DNA of 64,000 bases. Origin: Voacanga thouarsii. Lineage: Eukaryota > Streptophyta > Magnoliopsida > Gentianales > Apocynaceae. Positions 10,625-22,849 of the stretch are shown piece by piece. Numbering within the stretch: position 1 is the stretch's first letter; every line of letters starts with the position of its first letter. The DNA is taken from contig JANUWF010001819.1 in NCBI GenBank assembly GCA_026120185.1, positions 1,302,001 to 1,366,000 of the forward strand. The letters run 5' to 3'. The notes under the pieces were generated by a model. It saw only the letters and a list, made by a program, of their open reading frames with translations. It had not been told where the DNA came from and searched no databases. The position numbers and the translations under genes were made by a program.

Positions 10625-10822
10625 TCAAATATTTAGATTGTCAACTTCAAATCCTTCAGCATCCGTTCAGACCCAATTGTGTTCTTCGTCCCCGTCATGA
10701 GCTTGGTGATTCCCTAACTCGCTTTGCAAATACATCTCAGTTTAAGCCATTTATGGCACTTTATAAGCAGCCATGGGATTTGTAGTGACAACAACGCACC
10801 ATCCATTTTCATCTGGATCTTT
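10625..10822 (-). pseudogene. CACTA transposase, C-terminal end (DUF4216 region)
   Basis: The minus-strand frame enters from 10822 and ends at a TGA (10625-10627). When element I is removed, the codons across the insertion read VFYVKDPDENGW, the pattern seen in the DUF4216 region of plant CACTA transposases. An acidic tail including TDAEGFEVDNLNI precedes the stop. Internal stops are present. Confidence 0.75.
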
Positions 10823-11558
10823 TGATGCGTAAATTTTGGGTATATAAAATCATTAATTTTAAATCCATCCCTTAATCAAATTTTTAATAAAACATTAATC
10901 CCAAAATACACATGTGAGCAAGTATACTCATCGCAAGTATAGTATAGTGAATTAACGAGTATCGATCGTCAAAGGAACAAGTACACACTAATCACTCTTC
11001 TTTCGTTGTTTAATCGACCCAACTAAAGTAAGAAAAGAATAAAAAGAAAAACAAAAGAAACATACACAACACAAGGATGTAGGTTTATGCAATTTAGACA
11101 AGTACTCTAGAAAACATAACAATGAACTAATTAGCAATTCTCTCAACTAATTATCATCTTGGCATCATGAAGGAATGTAAATTAAAACTTAATTATCTCA
11201 TACTCTGTTCTTCCTCTGTTTTGCTCTGTTTTTTGCCGTGTTTTCTTTAGCAAGTAGAATGGACCTGGCGCCAGATACACTTGCCAGACCTGGAGCCAAG
11301 TCTGTTCTAGAAAAATCCCTGAAGCTCGTTCAATCTCTACTATAGGACAACTTGGTCCACTGGCTGGGCTGGCGCCAAGTACATTCTGGTTCTGTGCGCT
11401 TTTTGCTAGATTTTAACTCAAATCTACACATATTTGCCAAAAACAGCTTTTACAACCAAAATGTTAAATAGGAAGGAATATGTCATGTTATTACAGTAAA
11501 TGTATATTAAAACAAGCTCAAATAAATAGGAAAAGAATGGTGATTTTAACCCCTATCA
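10823..11558 (-). mobile_element. 3' LTR D1 of element I, internally deleted
   Basis: Begins TGATGCGTAAATT and ends CCCCTATCA. Only 736 bp against about 1.55 kb in D3 and D4. The sequence jumps near 11195 from the part after the stem-loops straight into the GGCGCC cluster (11265-11390), losing most of R and the TATA region. Confidence 0.8.
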
Positions 11559-11577
11559 CATACCCCCACACTTGGAC
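11559..11577 (-). other. polypurine tract of element I
   Basis: The minus strand reads AAGTGTGGGGGTATG directly before the 3' LTR. This is the expected plus-strand primer of a minus-oriented element. Confidence 0.65.
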
Positions 11578-13020
11578 ATTTGATTGTCCTCAAGCAAAAC
11601 ACTTTTATCCAAGAAAAATTATCCAGACAACATAAGGTTTTCTTCTTATTCCAAAATTTTCTTCATTATAGCAAAGGTCATGTCTTTCTTTCAAACTTTA
11701 GATACAACCCTTATCATTCATACCCTTTGAAAATAATTTCAAACCTTAACGCATTGGCCAAGATATCTCAAAACTCCTGAAGTCAGATTAATCAAGTGCA
11801 TACTTTAGTCTAAGAAAGTTATTTCACTTTTCAAGTAAAAACATAGATAACATGAATCACATAAGTCAAACCATCTACCAACTCAAGCATTATGAATCCA
11901 AAAATTGCACACTTAAGTTATGATGTGAGGAAAGCACTCAAAATTTTTTCTCTCAAAGTTTTTCAATGACTTAGGAAATTGATAGCCTCAAATGCATGGA
12001 TTTCTCTTCACACTCCGTATTGGCCCCTTTTACAGCCATCACTCATCATTTTTTCAACAATTCTCTTTTCTATGCTCTTGCTCACCTCTTTGCCTTCGGA
12101 ATAGCCTCAACAGAGTGCACCGAATAAACTTGCTACTGCTCCCCATATTAACCTCCTTTTCAGTTAAAGGTCTTTAAAGATCACCAATAAGAATCTTTTC
12201 TCTAATTCACACCAACAACAGTGTTGTTTTCACTCATTATTTTTTTTTCTCAACTTAAATCAAAATTTTCAACATTCTCTTCAATTTTTCTTCTCAAAGA
12301 TCTTTTTACAACTCACATTTTTTCATCATAACTCAAAGCTAGCAAAATTTAAACTCGTAATACACAACTTAGCCAATAAACTCTTCCTATATTCATCATA
12401 TCTTCTATATTTCAACTAGATAAGTCAAATAATATTCAAATACTAATTCATAAACAAGATTAATCAAAATTATCAAGTCTTGACAAATATCTTTTTCAAT
12501 AAAACCAATTTCATCAAATTACACCTAAAGAATGACAAAACTCATATCCAAGTAAGAAAAAGAATTACAACCTTACTTAACAATGAAACCACTGAAATTT
12601 TTGAAAAATTTATCACAAATCATAAACTATATTCATCAAATTCATATGGAAAAATATTTCTTCAACCTTTATTCCCCCCCCCCCCCTCCTCCCTCTCCAA
12701 ACTTAAACTAGACATTATCCTCAATAGCCAAAGATAAAAGAATAAAAGTACAGCCAAGAAGACCAAGATGAAGAAAGAAGTAGAATAAAGTGAAGAAAAT
12801 ACTTACATTACATTGTTGTGACATCAGGTTGAATCTATCTCAAGGAGAAATCATTACATGAGTACCTGCTAAAAGCAAAGGAACAAAAGAAAGAAAACAT
12901 AAATTTGGAAAAAGAAAATAAACAAAACTAAAAAAGAAAAGAAAAGAAAAGACACCTACAAGCTAGGAAAAGTTATTAAATTTTAAAAGAAAAAGAAATA
13001 ACAAAAAATACAATACAAAA
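11578..13020 (-). other. non-coding 3' interior of element I
   Basis: AT-rich stretch between the post-pol ORF and the 3' LTR, closely matching 17961-19330 in element II. It contains a C-run at 12676-12687 and the CTTAAACTAGACATTATCC block near 12700. No supported gene: the frames here are short and their equivalents in element II differ. Confidence 0.6.
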
Positions 13021-13582
13021 GAGTGAGTCAAGAATCATCCTCATCATTATCATGGTCATCATCGTCAGCTCCGCGACTGGAAGATGCACCAGTAACATGT
13101 TGGATTAAAGTGGCCAGCTTTTGATTTTAGACGTCTTAGTGGTATCGAATGTCGGCAATAGAATCACGGAGCTGGAGGAGGATAGTCATCTGGCTCTCTA
13201 TCTGCGCCTTCATGCGTGCCTCAAAATCAGTGCATGAATGAGAACTAGTGGCACAAGGGGCTAATCTAGTTGGTGGCGCCTCTTCCTTCTACTTAGCAGG
13301 GGAAAGCTCCTCTCTTTCGAGGTACTACATCTCATATGGCCTCTTCCACCTTTTTGCCCTCTCATCATAACGATATCCACACTGAAATAAAGTATGCTCC
13401 ATCACGAGGTCATAGTCAGTAGTGGGTTCACTTAACTCTCCATCTAGTCATACTCCAAAGTCTCTCAAAATACGCATAATATCTAGTGGGAATTTGAGGA
13501 CTTTGGTTGCAATGTTAAAGACCACAACCTCTCTCATGGAGTCAATAATAATGGGAGCAAGTGGAATAAGCTCATGGTTCCT
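13021..13582 (-). pseudogene. post-pol ORF remnant of element I
   Basis: Higher GC content than its surroundings and minus-strand coding character. Broken frames include a segment with repeated hydrophobic and charged residues that could form a coiled coil (about 13240-13090), then an acidic tail DDDDHDNDEDD (about 13065-13033). Athila-lineage elements often carry an extra ORF between integrase and the 3' LTR, sometimes called env-like. I place it there by position and the acidic tail; there are several stops. Element II lacks it. Confidence 0.5.
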
Positions 13583-15128
13583 TAATTAAAATCAATTTTG
13601 GGTATATAAAATTATTAATTTTAAATCTATCCCTTAATCAAGTTTTTAGTTAAAACATTAATCCCAAAATACACATGTGAGCAAGTATACTCATCGCAAG
13701 CATAGTATAGTGAATTAACGAGTATTGATCCTCAAAGGAACAAGTACACACTAATCACTCTTCTTTCATTATTAAACCGACCCAACTAAAGTAAAAAAAG
13801 AATAAAAATAAAAATAAAAGAAACATATATAATTCAAGGATGTAGGTTTATGCAATTTAGATAAGTACCCTAGAAAACATAACAACGAACCAATTCGCAA
13901 TTCTCTCAACTAGTTATCTTCCTAACATCATGAAGGAATATAAAATAAAATTTAATCGTCTCACAAGTCATGATTCTACTTAGATAAACCCCACTTCATG
14001 TCCTAATCCATGGAATCCTATATTTTTATTATATTAACAGATTTGCTAATCAAGTTAATCCTAACCAAAACATGCATTAGGCTCAATGAGAAAATAAACA
14101 CGAAATTAGCTAACAACCCTTTGCTTGAGGTGAAATCAACTAATTTTTTATCACTTAGTCTTATAACCTTAACTTCATCGCTCAAGTCCATTAAGATTAG
14201 ACAAATACGAAATCAATGTAATAAAACTCGTAACATCATCGTCTCATATCAATTAGAAGAACTAGCATCAATAACCAAAAAAAAAAAATCAAGTAATCAA
14301 ACACCAAAGATGATAAAGAATTGATCAAATAACTAAATTAACCCAAAATCATAAATCCCAAAATAACATTAAATTACAATAAAAACATTGAATACATCAT
14401 TGTTAAAGAAAAAAAAAGTCAAAGAGAAAAGAAAGCATTCATAGACAAGCTTCTCTCTTCTTCCTTGAAGACTCCCTTTGGACAATCCTCCTTGACTTAG
14501 GTGCATTCCTCCTTGAATGAAAAAATCAATATTTTTGCACTTTAATTCACCTCTCTTGGTTGTATATGCCAAACCTTTGTGTTCACTTATACTTTTATAG
14601 GCCTCTTTGATTCCTATTTTGTGGCTGAGGAAGTCTTGGCCGAGTAGGAATAAGAAAATACCAAAATCCTTAGATAAGCCCTAGTTCGGCGTACAAAATT
14701 TTTGCCTCCAAAACCTACCTGGCGCCAGGTACCTTTGACCCACCTGGTGCCAGGTACACTCTATTCTTCCTCTATTTTGCTCTATTTTTTGCTGTCTTTT
14801 CCTTAGCAAGAAGAATGGACCTGGAACCAGGTACACTTGCCAGACCTGGTGCCCGGTTTGTTTTGGAAAAATCCCTGAAACTCGTTCAATCTCTGCTATT
14901 GGATAGAATGGACCCAACGCTTGGTCCACTGGCTAGGCTTGGGGCCAGGTACATTCTAGTTCTGTGCACATTCTGCTCGATTTTAACTTAAATCTACACA
15001 CATTTGCTAAAAACACCTTTTACAAGCAAAATGTCAAATAGGAAGGAATATGTCTAGTTATTACAACAAATGTATCTTAAAACAACCTCAAATAACTAGG
15101 AAAAGAATGGTGATTTTAACCCCTATCA
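13583..15128 (-). mobile_element. 5' LTR D2 of element I
   Basis: Matches LTRs D3, D4 and G. The outer end is CCCCTATCA at 15128. The inner end is altered (TTAATTAAAATCAATTTTGG instead of TGATGTGTAAATT) and no primer site follows. TATA complement CTTTTATA 14592-14599. GGCGCC cluster 14715-14960, including the 14-base palindrome ACCTGGCGCCAGGT. Stem-loops about 13950-14260. Confidence 0.8.
13950..14260 (-). other. stem-loop series in LTR D2
   Basis: The clearest hairpin has arms 14164-14172 and 14191-14199 (9 bp with one G-U) and an 18-base loop, TGGACTTGAGCGATGAAG on the minus strand. Two others carry GACTTGTGAGACGATT (about 13950) and GATATGAGACGATG (about 14235). The shared GAGACGA-type core is particular to this copy. 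Confidence 0.5.
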
Positions 15129-16388
15129 CTTTCACATAAAAAACTTATAATGGTTGCGATCTAAGAATAAAAGGTTCGTTATGGGGTTGCACACCCGAAA
15201 AATTAGCCAGAACGAATCTATCTTCATCTTGTTTAAGTCTTTTACCTCTTGAAACCCACTCACAGTCAAACAACATAACTCATTGATCACCTCCATAAAT
15301 TAGCTCAATAACCCTTGTCAAAGTTTCACAATAATCTACATCTCCCAAAATTGGACGTTGGTCTCCTGTGCAAGCAAAAATAACTTGAGGTTTTTACTTG
15401 CACACCAACCCCACTATTTTGTGTTTTCCTTTTATGCTCTACTTCTCTTACATGGAATCGAAAGCCATTCGTAAGGTATTTCTCATGTTGTAGCCCTATA
15501 CAATTCGGTCCTCTAGCTAGAAATTTGATGTCGTCTATGAATGAATCACCATTAGAAAATTCCTCTTCCTCAACCTATAGATCATGAATAAATTAGGGGC
15601 ATCTTTATAGGTCTGTGTCAAATGGAACAAATCAAATCACCTTATATGTTTCGCCAACCATGATGCGAAATTTTCACTATGAACACACTCAACTACATAC
15701 CTTGAAGTACGATGAGGTTGTTCTTCAACCAACTTAAGATGTTTACTACATTAATTAAATTAAATTACAAGTTTTAAATCATGTAGAATTTTCCTACATT
15801 AAAATAATAGTTAGAATTTTATGGACTTACTCAATGAAAGGCCTAAGGCTATCATAATTGAAAAGGACATACTGGTGTGCTTTTTTAAGTATGTTATCGT
15901 CAAACTTAGTTAGAATTGAAACTCCCAAAGGATGACCTATTTCTAAGAATACATCCAATCCAATATGACATGGACTGTCATAAACATCTTCATTTCTGCT
16001 GGATCGGTTGAATCTAGTCTCGACGTAATTATCTAGGTACAATGAACAAAATGACAAGCCACATGTCCTTCAGCAATACACCCCTATGGTCAGCTTCTAT
16101 TGCAAACATAAGATATCAATGTACCCAAATATCTATTTTGTAAACATAAAAAAAGTGTTAGAAATATAAAAATTTAGAAATTCATCAAGTACTTATTAAT
16201 TATTATTTGAGGAAATTTAAAATAATCACCTTTCAATAAGATACATCCACAACAATGAATAGGCCCACCTAATTTCACCTCTCTTGTTAGGTGTATAGTT
16301 AAATGCACCATCACACAAAAAAAAGAAAGAGGAAAAATCTTTTCTAGTTGGCATAGTATAATAATGATGTCCTTTTCAAGTTGAACTA
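15129..16388 (-). pseudogene. CACTA transposase, middle-C part (TNP2 end and DUF4216 start)
   Basis: Flanked by elements I and II. The frame 16057-15827 contains ETRFNRSSRNEDV and an FLEIGHPLGVS stretch followed by AHQYVLFNYDSLRPFIE, recognisable as the conserved end of the TNP2 region. Further left (about 15700-15129) frames resemble the DUF4216 segment that reads on into 10822. Stops and frameshifts are frequent, and a separate minus frame at 16434-16174 runs into the LTR edge. Confidence 0.75.
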
Positions 16389-17941
16389 TGATGTGTAAAT
16401 TTTGGGTATATAAAATTGTCCATTTTAAATCCATCCCTTAATCAAGTTTTAATTAAAACATAAATACCAAAATACACATGTGAGCAAGTATACTCATCAC
16501 AATGATAGTACAGGGAATTAACGAATATCGATCCTCAAAGGAACAAGTAGACACTAATAACTTTTCCATCGTTGTTTAACCGACCCAAATAAAGTGAGAA
16601 AAGAATAAAAAGAAAAATAAAAGAAACATATACAACTTAAGGATGTATATTTATGCAATTTAGACAAGTACCCTAGAAAACCTGACAATGACCTACTTAA
16701 CAATTCTCACAATTCATCAACATCTTGACATCATGAAGGAATATAAAGTAAAGTTCAATCGTTTCCCAAGTCATGAATTCACTTATATAGATTCCACTTC
16801 TTTCCCAATCCATGGAATCACTACCATTTGATTAAATTAGAAAATTTTCCAATCAAACCAATATAACCAAACGATGCATTAAACACAATTCCTTATGAAC
16901 ATGAAATTAGCTAACAACCCTATGCTCAAGGCGTAATTAACTAACCTTTGATTACTTAGGTTCTTTGGTCTTAACTTCATTTCCCAAATCCATTAAGATC
17001 TAACAAGTATGTAGCATTGATTAAATTAAGCTTAATCTAACTTCATTTCCTAAGTCTATTAGACAAAAACCAAACTCCATCAACCTATGAAATCAAGTAA
17101 TCAAACACTAAGAATGAGAGAAAATTGATCAAGTAGTTAAATTGATACATAAAACATGAATCCCAAAATATTGCTAAGTTACAATGAAAATATTGAATAC
17201 ATCAATGTTAAAAAACAAAAAAAATAAAATAAATAAAATAAAAGAAAGCACTCATGGACAAGCCTCTTTTTTCTTCCTTAAAAACTCTATTTGAACAATC
17301 CTCCTTAGGTTGGGTGAATTCCTCCTTCAATGAAAAAATCAGAATTTCTACTCTTTAATCCACCTCTCTTTGTAGTATCTATCAAACCCTTCTATTCTCT
17401 TATACTTGTATAGGCCTCTTGGATGCCTATTTTGTGGTTGAGAGAGTCATAGCCGAGTAGGAATAGGAAAATATAAAAATCCTTGGATAAGCCATAATTT
17501 TGTGTACAAAATTTCCACCTCTAGAACCTACCTGTCGCCGGGTACCTTCGACCCACCTTGCATCAGGTACACTTTGTTCTTCTTCTATTTTGCTCTATTT
17601 TTTTCCTTCTTTTTCTTAACAAGCAAAATGGACCCGGTGCCAAGTACACTTGACAAACCTAGCGCCAGGTCTGTTTTGAAAAAATCCCTAAAGCTCGTTC
17701 AATTTCTGCTATTGGACAGAATGGACCCAACGCCTGGTCCACTGGCTGGGCCTGGCACCAGGTGCATTTTGACTCTGTGCACTTTCTGCTCAATTTTTAC
17801 TTAAATCTGCACATATTTTTTAAAAATACCTTTTACAAGCAAAATGTCAAATAAGAAGGAATATACCTAGTTATTACAACAAATGCATCTTAAAATAACT
17901 TTAAATAACTACGAAAAGAATGGTGATTTTAACCCCTATCA
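16389..17941 (-). mobile_element. 3' LTR D3 of element II
   Basis: TGATGTGTAAATT at 16389 to CCCCTATCA at 17941 (1553 bp). It is closest in structure to D4. GC-rich palindrome cluster about 17520-17765. Loop sequences such as TGGATTTGGGAAATGAAG lie on the minus strand near 16980-17000. Confidence 0.88.
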
Positions 17942-17960
17942 CATACCCCCACACTTGGAC
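17942..17960 (-). other. polypurine tract of element II
   Basis: The minus strand reads AAGTGTGGGGGTATG directly against the 3' LTR. Confidence 0.7.
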
Positions 17961-19330
17961 ATTTGCTTGTCCTCAAGCAAAACACTTTTATCCAAGAAAA
18001 ATTATCCAGACAACACAAGGTTTTCTTCTCATTCCAAAAGTTTCTTCATCATAGCAAAGATCTTGTCTTCATTTCAAACTTTAGAGACAACCCTTGTCAT
18101 TCATACCCTCTTAAAATAATTTCAAATTTTGAAACATTGGCCAAGACATCACAAAACTCTTAAAGTCAAACTAATATTGTGCATTCCTTAGTCTAAGAAA
18201 GTTATTTCACTTTTCAAGTAAAAACATAGATAATATGAATCACATAAGTCAAGCCATCTACCAACTCAAGCATTATGAATCCAAAAATTGCACACATAAG
18301 TTATGATGTGAGGAAAGCACTCAAATTTTTTTCTCTCAAAGTTTTTCAATGACTTAGGAAATTGATAGCCTCAAGTGCATAGATTTTTCTTCATACACCG
18401 TATTAGCCCCATTTACAGCCATCACTCATCATTTTTTCAACAATTCTCTTTTCTATTCTCTTGCTCGCCTCTTTGCCTTCGAGATAGCCTCAAGAGAGTG
18501 CACCGAATACACTTACTACTTCTCCCCATATTGACCTCCTTTTCAGCTAAAGATCTTCGAAGATCATCAATAAGAATCTCTTTTCTAATTCACACCAAAA
18601 ATGGTGTTGTTTTCACTCATTATTTTTTCTCCACTCAAATTATCTTTTTCAACATTTTCTTGAATCTTTCCTCTCAAGGATCTTTTTACAGCTCACATTT
18701 TTTTCATCCTAACTCAACGCTAGCAAAATTTGAACTCATAATACAAAAGTTAACCAAAAACTCTTCCTATATTCATCATATCTTCTATATTTCAACTGGA
18801 TAAGTCAACTAACATTCAAACACCATTGCATAAACAAGATTAATCAAAATTCTCAAGTCTTGAAAAATATCTCTTCTAATAAAGCTAATTTTCATCAAAT
18901 TCCACCTAATGAATGACAAAAGTCATATCCAAGTAAGAAAAAGAATTGTAACCTTGCTTAATAATGAAACCACTGAAATTTTTGAAAAATTTATCACAAA
19001 TCACAACCTATATTCATTAAATTCATATGGAAATGTATTTCAACCTTTATTCTTCCCCCCACACTTAAATTGGATATTGTCTTCAATGGCCAAAGATAAA
19101 AGAATGAAAGTACAACCAAGAAGACCATGATGAAGAAAGAAGAAAAACAAAGTGAAGAAAATACTTCCATGACATTGTTGTGCCATCATGTTGAATCCAT
19201 CTCAAGGAGTGATCGTTACAAGAGTACCTGGTAAAAGAAAAGAAAGAAAACATAAATCTTGAAAAAGAAAATAAAAATAAAACAAACAAAACAAAAAAGA
19301 AAAGAAACGAAATGGCACCTACAAAAATCA
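17961..19330 (-). other. non-coding 3' interior of element II
   Basis: Parallels 11578-13020 of element I at almost every position. Holds the CCCCCCACACTTAAATTGG block near 19056. The 142-codon plus-strand frame at 18375-18803 has no counterpart of similar length in element I, so I do not call it a gene. Confidence 0.6.
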
Positions 19331-20486
19331 TTAATTAGAAAGGGTAACATCGAGATGTTCTAGAGGGTTGAGTTTGTCACCTACATAAGGTTTCATGCAA
19401 TTCCCATTACCTTAAATAGTCCATTGGTGGGGTGTGACCCCATAATAATGCCAAACGAGAAAACTCGGTGTATCTCATATGGTCTGAACATCTAGACTTC
19501 AATTTTCCCAGAAAGAGTCGAAGTCTAGAGTTAAATAATAACACATTGTCTCCTTCTTGGAACTCTTTAGGAGAATGAATATGTCTATCATGCCACCGTT
19601 TCATCCTATCCTTGTAAATAATTATGGTAGGCATCGTTGCGCCACTCATGCAACTCATTCATTTGAAGTATTCTCTCTTTTCCTGCAAGATGAAGGTCAA
19701 AATTGACAAGCTTTATTGCCCAATGAGCCCTATGTTCAACTTCTACCGGTAGATGACATAATTTCCCATATACTAAGCAATAGGGGGTTGTACCAATGGG
19801 AGTTTTAAAAGCAGTCCTATAAGCTCATAGAGTATCATCTAGCTTCAAACTCCAATCCTTTCATGTATGATTGACCACTTTTTCTAAAATTCTTTTTAAT
19901 TCTCTATTAACTACCTCAACTTGGCCACTTGTTTACGAATTATAGGGAGTAGCAACCCGATGAGTAACCCCTAAATGTTTGAGAGTTTTAGCTAATTGGG
20001 TATTATAAAAGTGAGTTCCCCTATCACAAATAAGCACCTTGGATACTCTAAATTGGGTGAAAAAGTTTTTTAGAAATTTGACAACAACCTATGCATCATT
20101 AGTAGGCAAGGCTTGTGCCTTAACCCACTTTGATACATATTCTACCACCACCAAGAAGTATTTGTTTCCCAAAGAACTAGAAAACGGGCCCAGAAAATCA
20201 ATTCCCCAACAATAAAAAATTTCACAAGCTTGAAAAATTCGCAATGGCATCTTATGAGATTTAGAGATGTTACCTGTACATTGACACCTATCACAATTTT
20301 GAACAAACTTTTGAATGTCCTTGAAGAGTGTAGGCCAATAAAAATTAAACTCAAGTACTTTCTTGCGGTGTTGTTAGCTTGGTAGTGGCCTCTCGCAGGT
20401 CCTTCATGATAATGTTTTAAGATATTGATGCTTTCCATGGAATCCACACACCTTCGAACGATTTGGTCCGCACAATACCGGAACAA
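19331..20486 (-). pseudogene. integrase of element II
   Basis: The frame 20486-20142 carries a zinc-binding-like arrangement, with HYHEGPARGHY and downstream cysteines near 20290 (an H2C2-type N-terminal domain). Stops and frameshifts break the central catalytic core between about 20140 and 19660. The frame 19658-19407 has the C-terminal GKLKSR..DH stretch found in gypsy integrases before the 3' region. Integrase joins element DNA to the target; this copy cannot encode a complete enzyme. Confidence 0.8.
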
Positions 20487-20672
20487 GTACAGATCTTTCT
20501 AAAAGTAATACTTTACCTCAGAAAGGAATTCCTTCTTTTGTTGGGCATCGAAGCCGTTCGGAAGAATTCCTGTAACCAAGTAATTAGCAATATCCGCATA
20601 CCAAGGAAGTTGAGAAATCTCACCATCAATAAGTAAAAGTTGTTCATCTGGTGTTATTGATGTCTTTCTCGG

Positions 20673-21263
20673 CTAATGGCCCAAGGTTGGGATTCTCCAA
20701 CCGAGACAAGTGACCGCAGGTAAATTTTTTGTTCTCTTTTTGTCCCTAATCTCCAAGTCAAATTCCTGCAATAGTAAAACCCATCTTATCAATCTTAGTC
20801 TAGAATCATGCTTGTTTAGTAGATACTTAAGGGCGGAATGATCCGTATACGCAATGACTTTGGACAAAACAAGAAAAGAACAAAATTTATCAAAATCAAA
20901 TACTATTGCAAGCAACTCTTTCTTCGTGTCGATGTAGTTTTCTTGTGTCGCGGTAAAAGTTTTGCTTGCATAGTAAATTGGCTGAAAGTGGTTATTCCTC
21001 CTTTGTCCAAGCACTGCACCCACTGCATAGTCACTTGTATTACACATTAGTTTAAAAGGAAGAGACCAATCCAGTGCAATTAAAATAGGAGAATTAATCA
21101 GTTTTGTTTTAAGCATATTGAAAGCATTGAGACATTTTTCATTAAAATCAAAAATAGAATCTTTTTCAAGCAAAGAAGTAAGAGGTTTAGAAATCATTGA
21201 GAAATCTAAGACAAACCTCCTATAAAAACCTACATGTCCAAGAAAGCTTCGAATTGCCTTCAC
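20673..21263 (-). pseudogene. RNase H region of element II
   Basis: A 196-codon open frame, the longest intact frame of the element. It starts within the RT connection ([13 protein letters not shown]), then holds [12 protein letters not shown] and, further on, [11 protein letters not shown], typical of gypsy RNase H. The usual CDASD is read as CNTSD, so one acidic residue of the active site appears lost. RNase H removes RNA from the RNA:DNA hybrid during reverse transcription. Confidence 0.85.
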
Positions 21264-21315
21264 AGAAGTTGGAGGGGGGAGTTTCTCAATTGCCTCAATT
21301 TTGGCCCTATCAACC

Positions 21316-21951
21316 TCAATACATTTTCTTTGAAATCTTATGGCCCAATATTATGCTTTCTTGCATCATAAAGTGGCATTTTTCCCAATTGAGCATGGAT
21401 TCTTCACACCGTTGGAGGACCTTTTCTAAATTGGTCAAATACAAATCAAAAGAATCACCAAAAATAGAGAAATTATCTATAAATACCTCCATGATATCTC
21501 CTACAAGACATTCAAAAATAGCCATCATACATTATTGAAATGTTTCGGGGCCATTGTAAAGACCAAAAGGTATACGTCAATATGCAAAAGTACCAAAAGG
21601 GCATATAAAGGTAGTCTTCTCATAATCCTCCGGTGCTGTTGGAATTTGAAAGTATTTGGAAAAACCATTTAAAAAGCAATAAAACTTATGGTCGGCTAAC
21701 CTTTCTAACATTTGGTCAATGAAAAGGAGAGAAAAATGTCCTTTCCTAGTTGCCTTATTTAATTTCCTATAGTCAATACACACCCTCCAACCGGTTACCA
21801 ATCTCATTGGGATCAACTCATTTTTTTCATTGGGGCTCACAGTCATTCCTCCCTTCTTTGGTACCACTTGTGTTGGACTAATCCAAATTCTATTAGAAAT
21901 AGGATAAATGATGCCAGAATCTAAGAGTTTAATTACCTCACCTTTTACCAA
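21316..21951 (-). pseudogene. reverse transcriptase of element II, altered active site
   Basis: The frame 21951-21577 includes WISPTQVVPKKGG, WRVCIDYRKLNKATRK and the fingers/palm up to CPFGTFAY. After a stop the frame 21528-21316 continues with MEVFIDNFSIFGDS, where gypsy enzymes have Y-V/I-D-D-F. The second aspartate of the catalytic pair is asparagine here. A stop separates the two frames (about 21530-21576), so no active enzyme could be made. Confidence 0.88.
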
Positions 21952-22535
21952 TCACTTATGTTTGAGTTCAACCTACATTGGGGTTGCACTACGGGTTTGG
22001 CTCCTTCTTCCAACAAGATTTTATGAATACAAAAGGAAGGGCTAATTCCTTTAATATTCGTCATTTTTCATGTAATTACTCCCTTATATTTTCCCAATAG
22101 ACTTACCAATTTGGTCTTTTGGTCATAAGTAAGGTCTTTGGCAATGATCACGGGTAATTTTTTACCTTTTGTCTCAAATGCTTATTCTAAGTGCTCGAGG
22201 AGATCTTTCAAATCCAATTCCGGTGGTTCCTCAATGTATGACTTCATCCTTCCCAAACTCTATTTTTCTATTTCCTCAAATTCCTCCACCCTAGGGCCCT
22301 CAATTAAGTCCTCCAAATATACAATAGATTGTTCCATATAACCTTGGACAAATGATTCCTGTACAAAGTCAAAAATAGATTCATCAAGAATATCAACCCT
22401 TAAACAAGAATCATCACAAGAACTAGGATGTTGCATACTTTTGTGAATTTTTATAATGACTTCCTCGTCCCTAACCCTATGTGTTACCTTTCCTTCATGA
22501 ACATCAATTAAAGCTTTAGCAGTTGCTAAAAAAAG

Positions 22536-22847
22536 TCAACCTAGGATTAAAGGCACTTTAGAATCTTTATCCATGTCAAGAATTACAAAATCCAAAGGGA
22601 ATATGAATTTGTCCACTTTAACCAAGACATTTTCAATTATTCCTCTAAGATATTTAATCGATCGATCCGCAAGTTGAATACTCATCCTAGTGGACATAGG
22701 TTCACCTAGGCCTAGCTTTTTGAAAGTTTTATAAGGTAACAGATTAATACTAGCACCTAGGTCAGCTAAAGCATTGCAAAATATAAGAGTACCAACAAGA
22801 CAAGGAATAGAAAAACTCATTGGATCACTTTCTTTACGGGGCATCAT
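22536..22847 (-). pseudogene. aspartic protease of element II
   Basis: A 103-codon frame with the retroviral-type protease motif DLGASINLLPY, then KKLGLGEP, LADRSIKYLRGIIENVLVKV and a closing VPLILG. It follows the gag remnant and precedes RT, as in gypsy gag-pol. Protease would cleave the polyprotein. The motif is intact, but the surrounding polyprotein is not open. Confidence 0.85.
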
Positions 22848-22849
22848 CC

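Larger units (their letters stand above)
10823..15128 (-). mobile_element. Athila-like element I (deletion derivative)
   Basis: Minus-strand element with 3' LTR D1 (10823-11558), interior 11559-13582 and 5' LTR D2 (about 13583-15128). The flanking duplication is CTTT (10819-10822 and 15129-15132); a fifth base may have been lost. Removing the element rejoins the transposase frame exactly. The interior keeps only the region after pol. Gag, protease, reverse transcriptase and integrase are gone, and so is the primer site beside D2. It could only have moved by using enzymes from a relative such as element II, or it was deleted after insertion. Confidence 0.85.

Noticed and set aside
18375..18803. 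142-codon plus-strand ORF
   Set aside because: It is antisense within the non-coding 3' interior of element II. The matching region in element I has only short frames, and the amino-acid pattern is low complexity.
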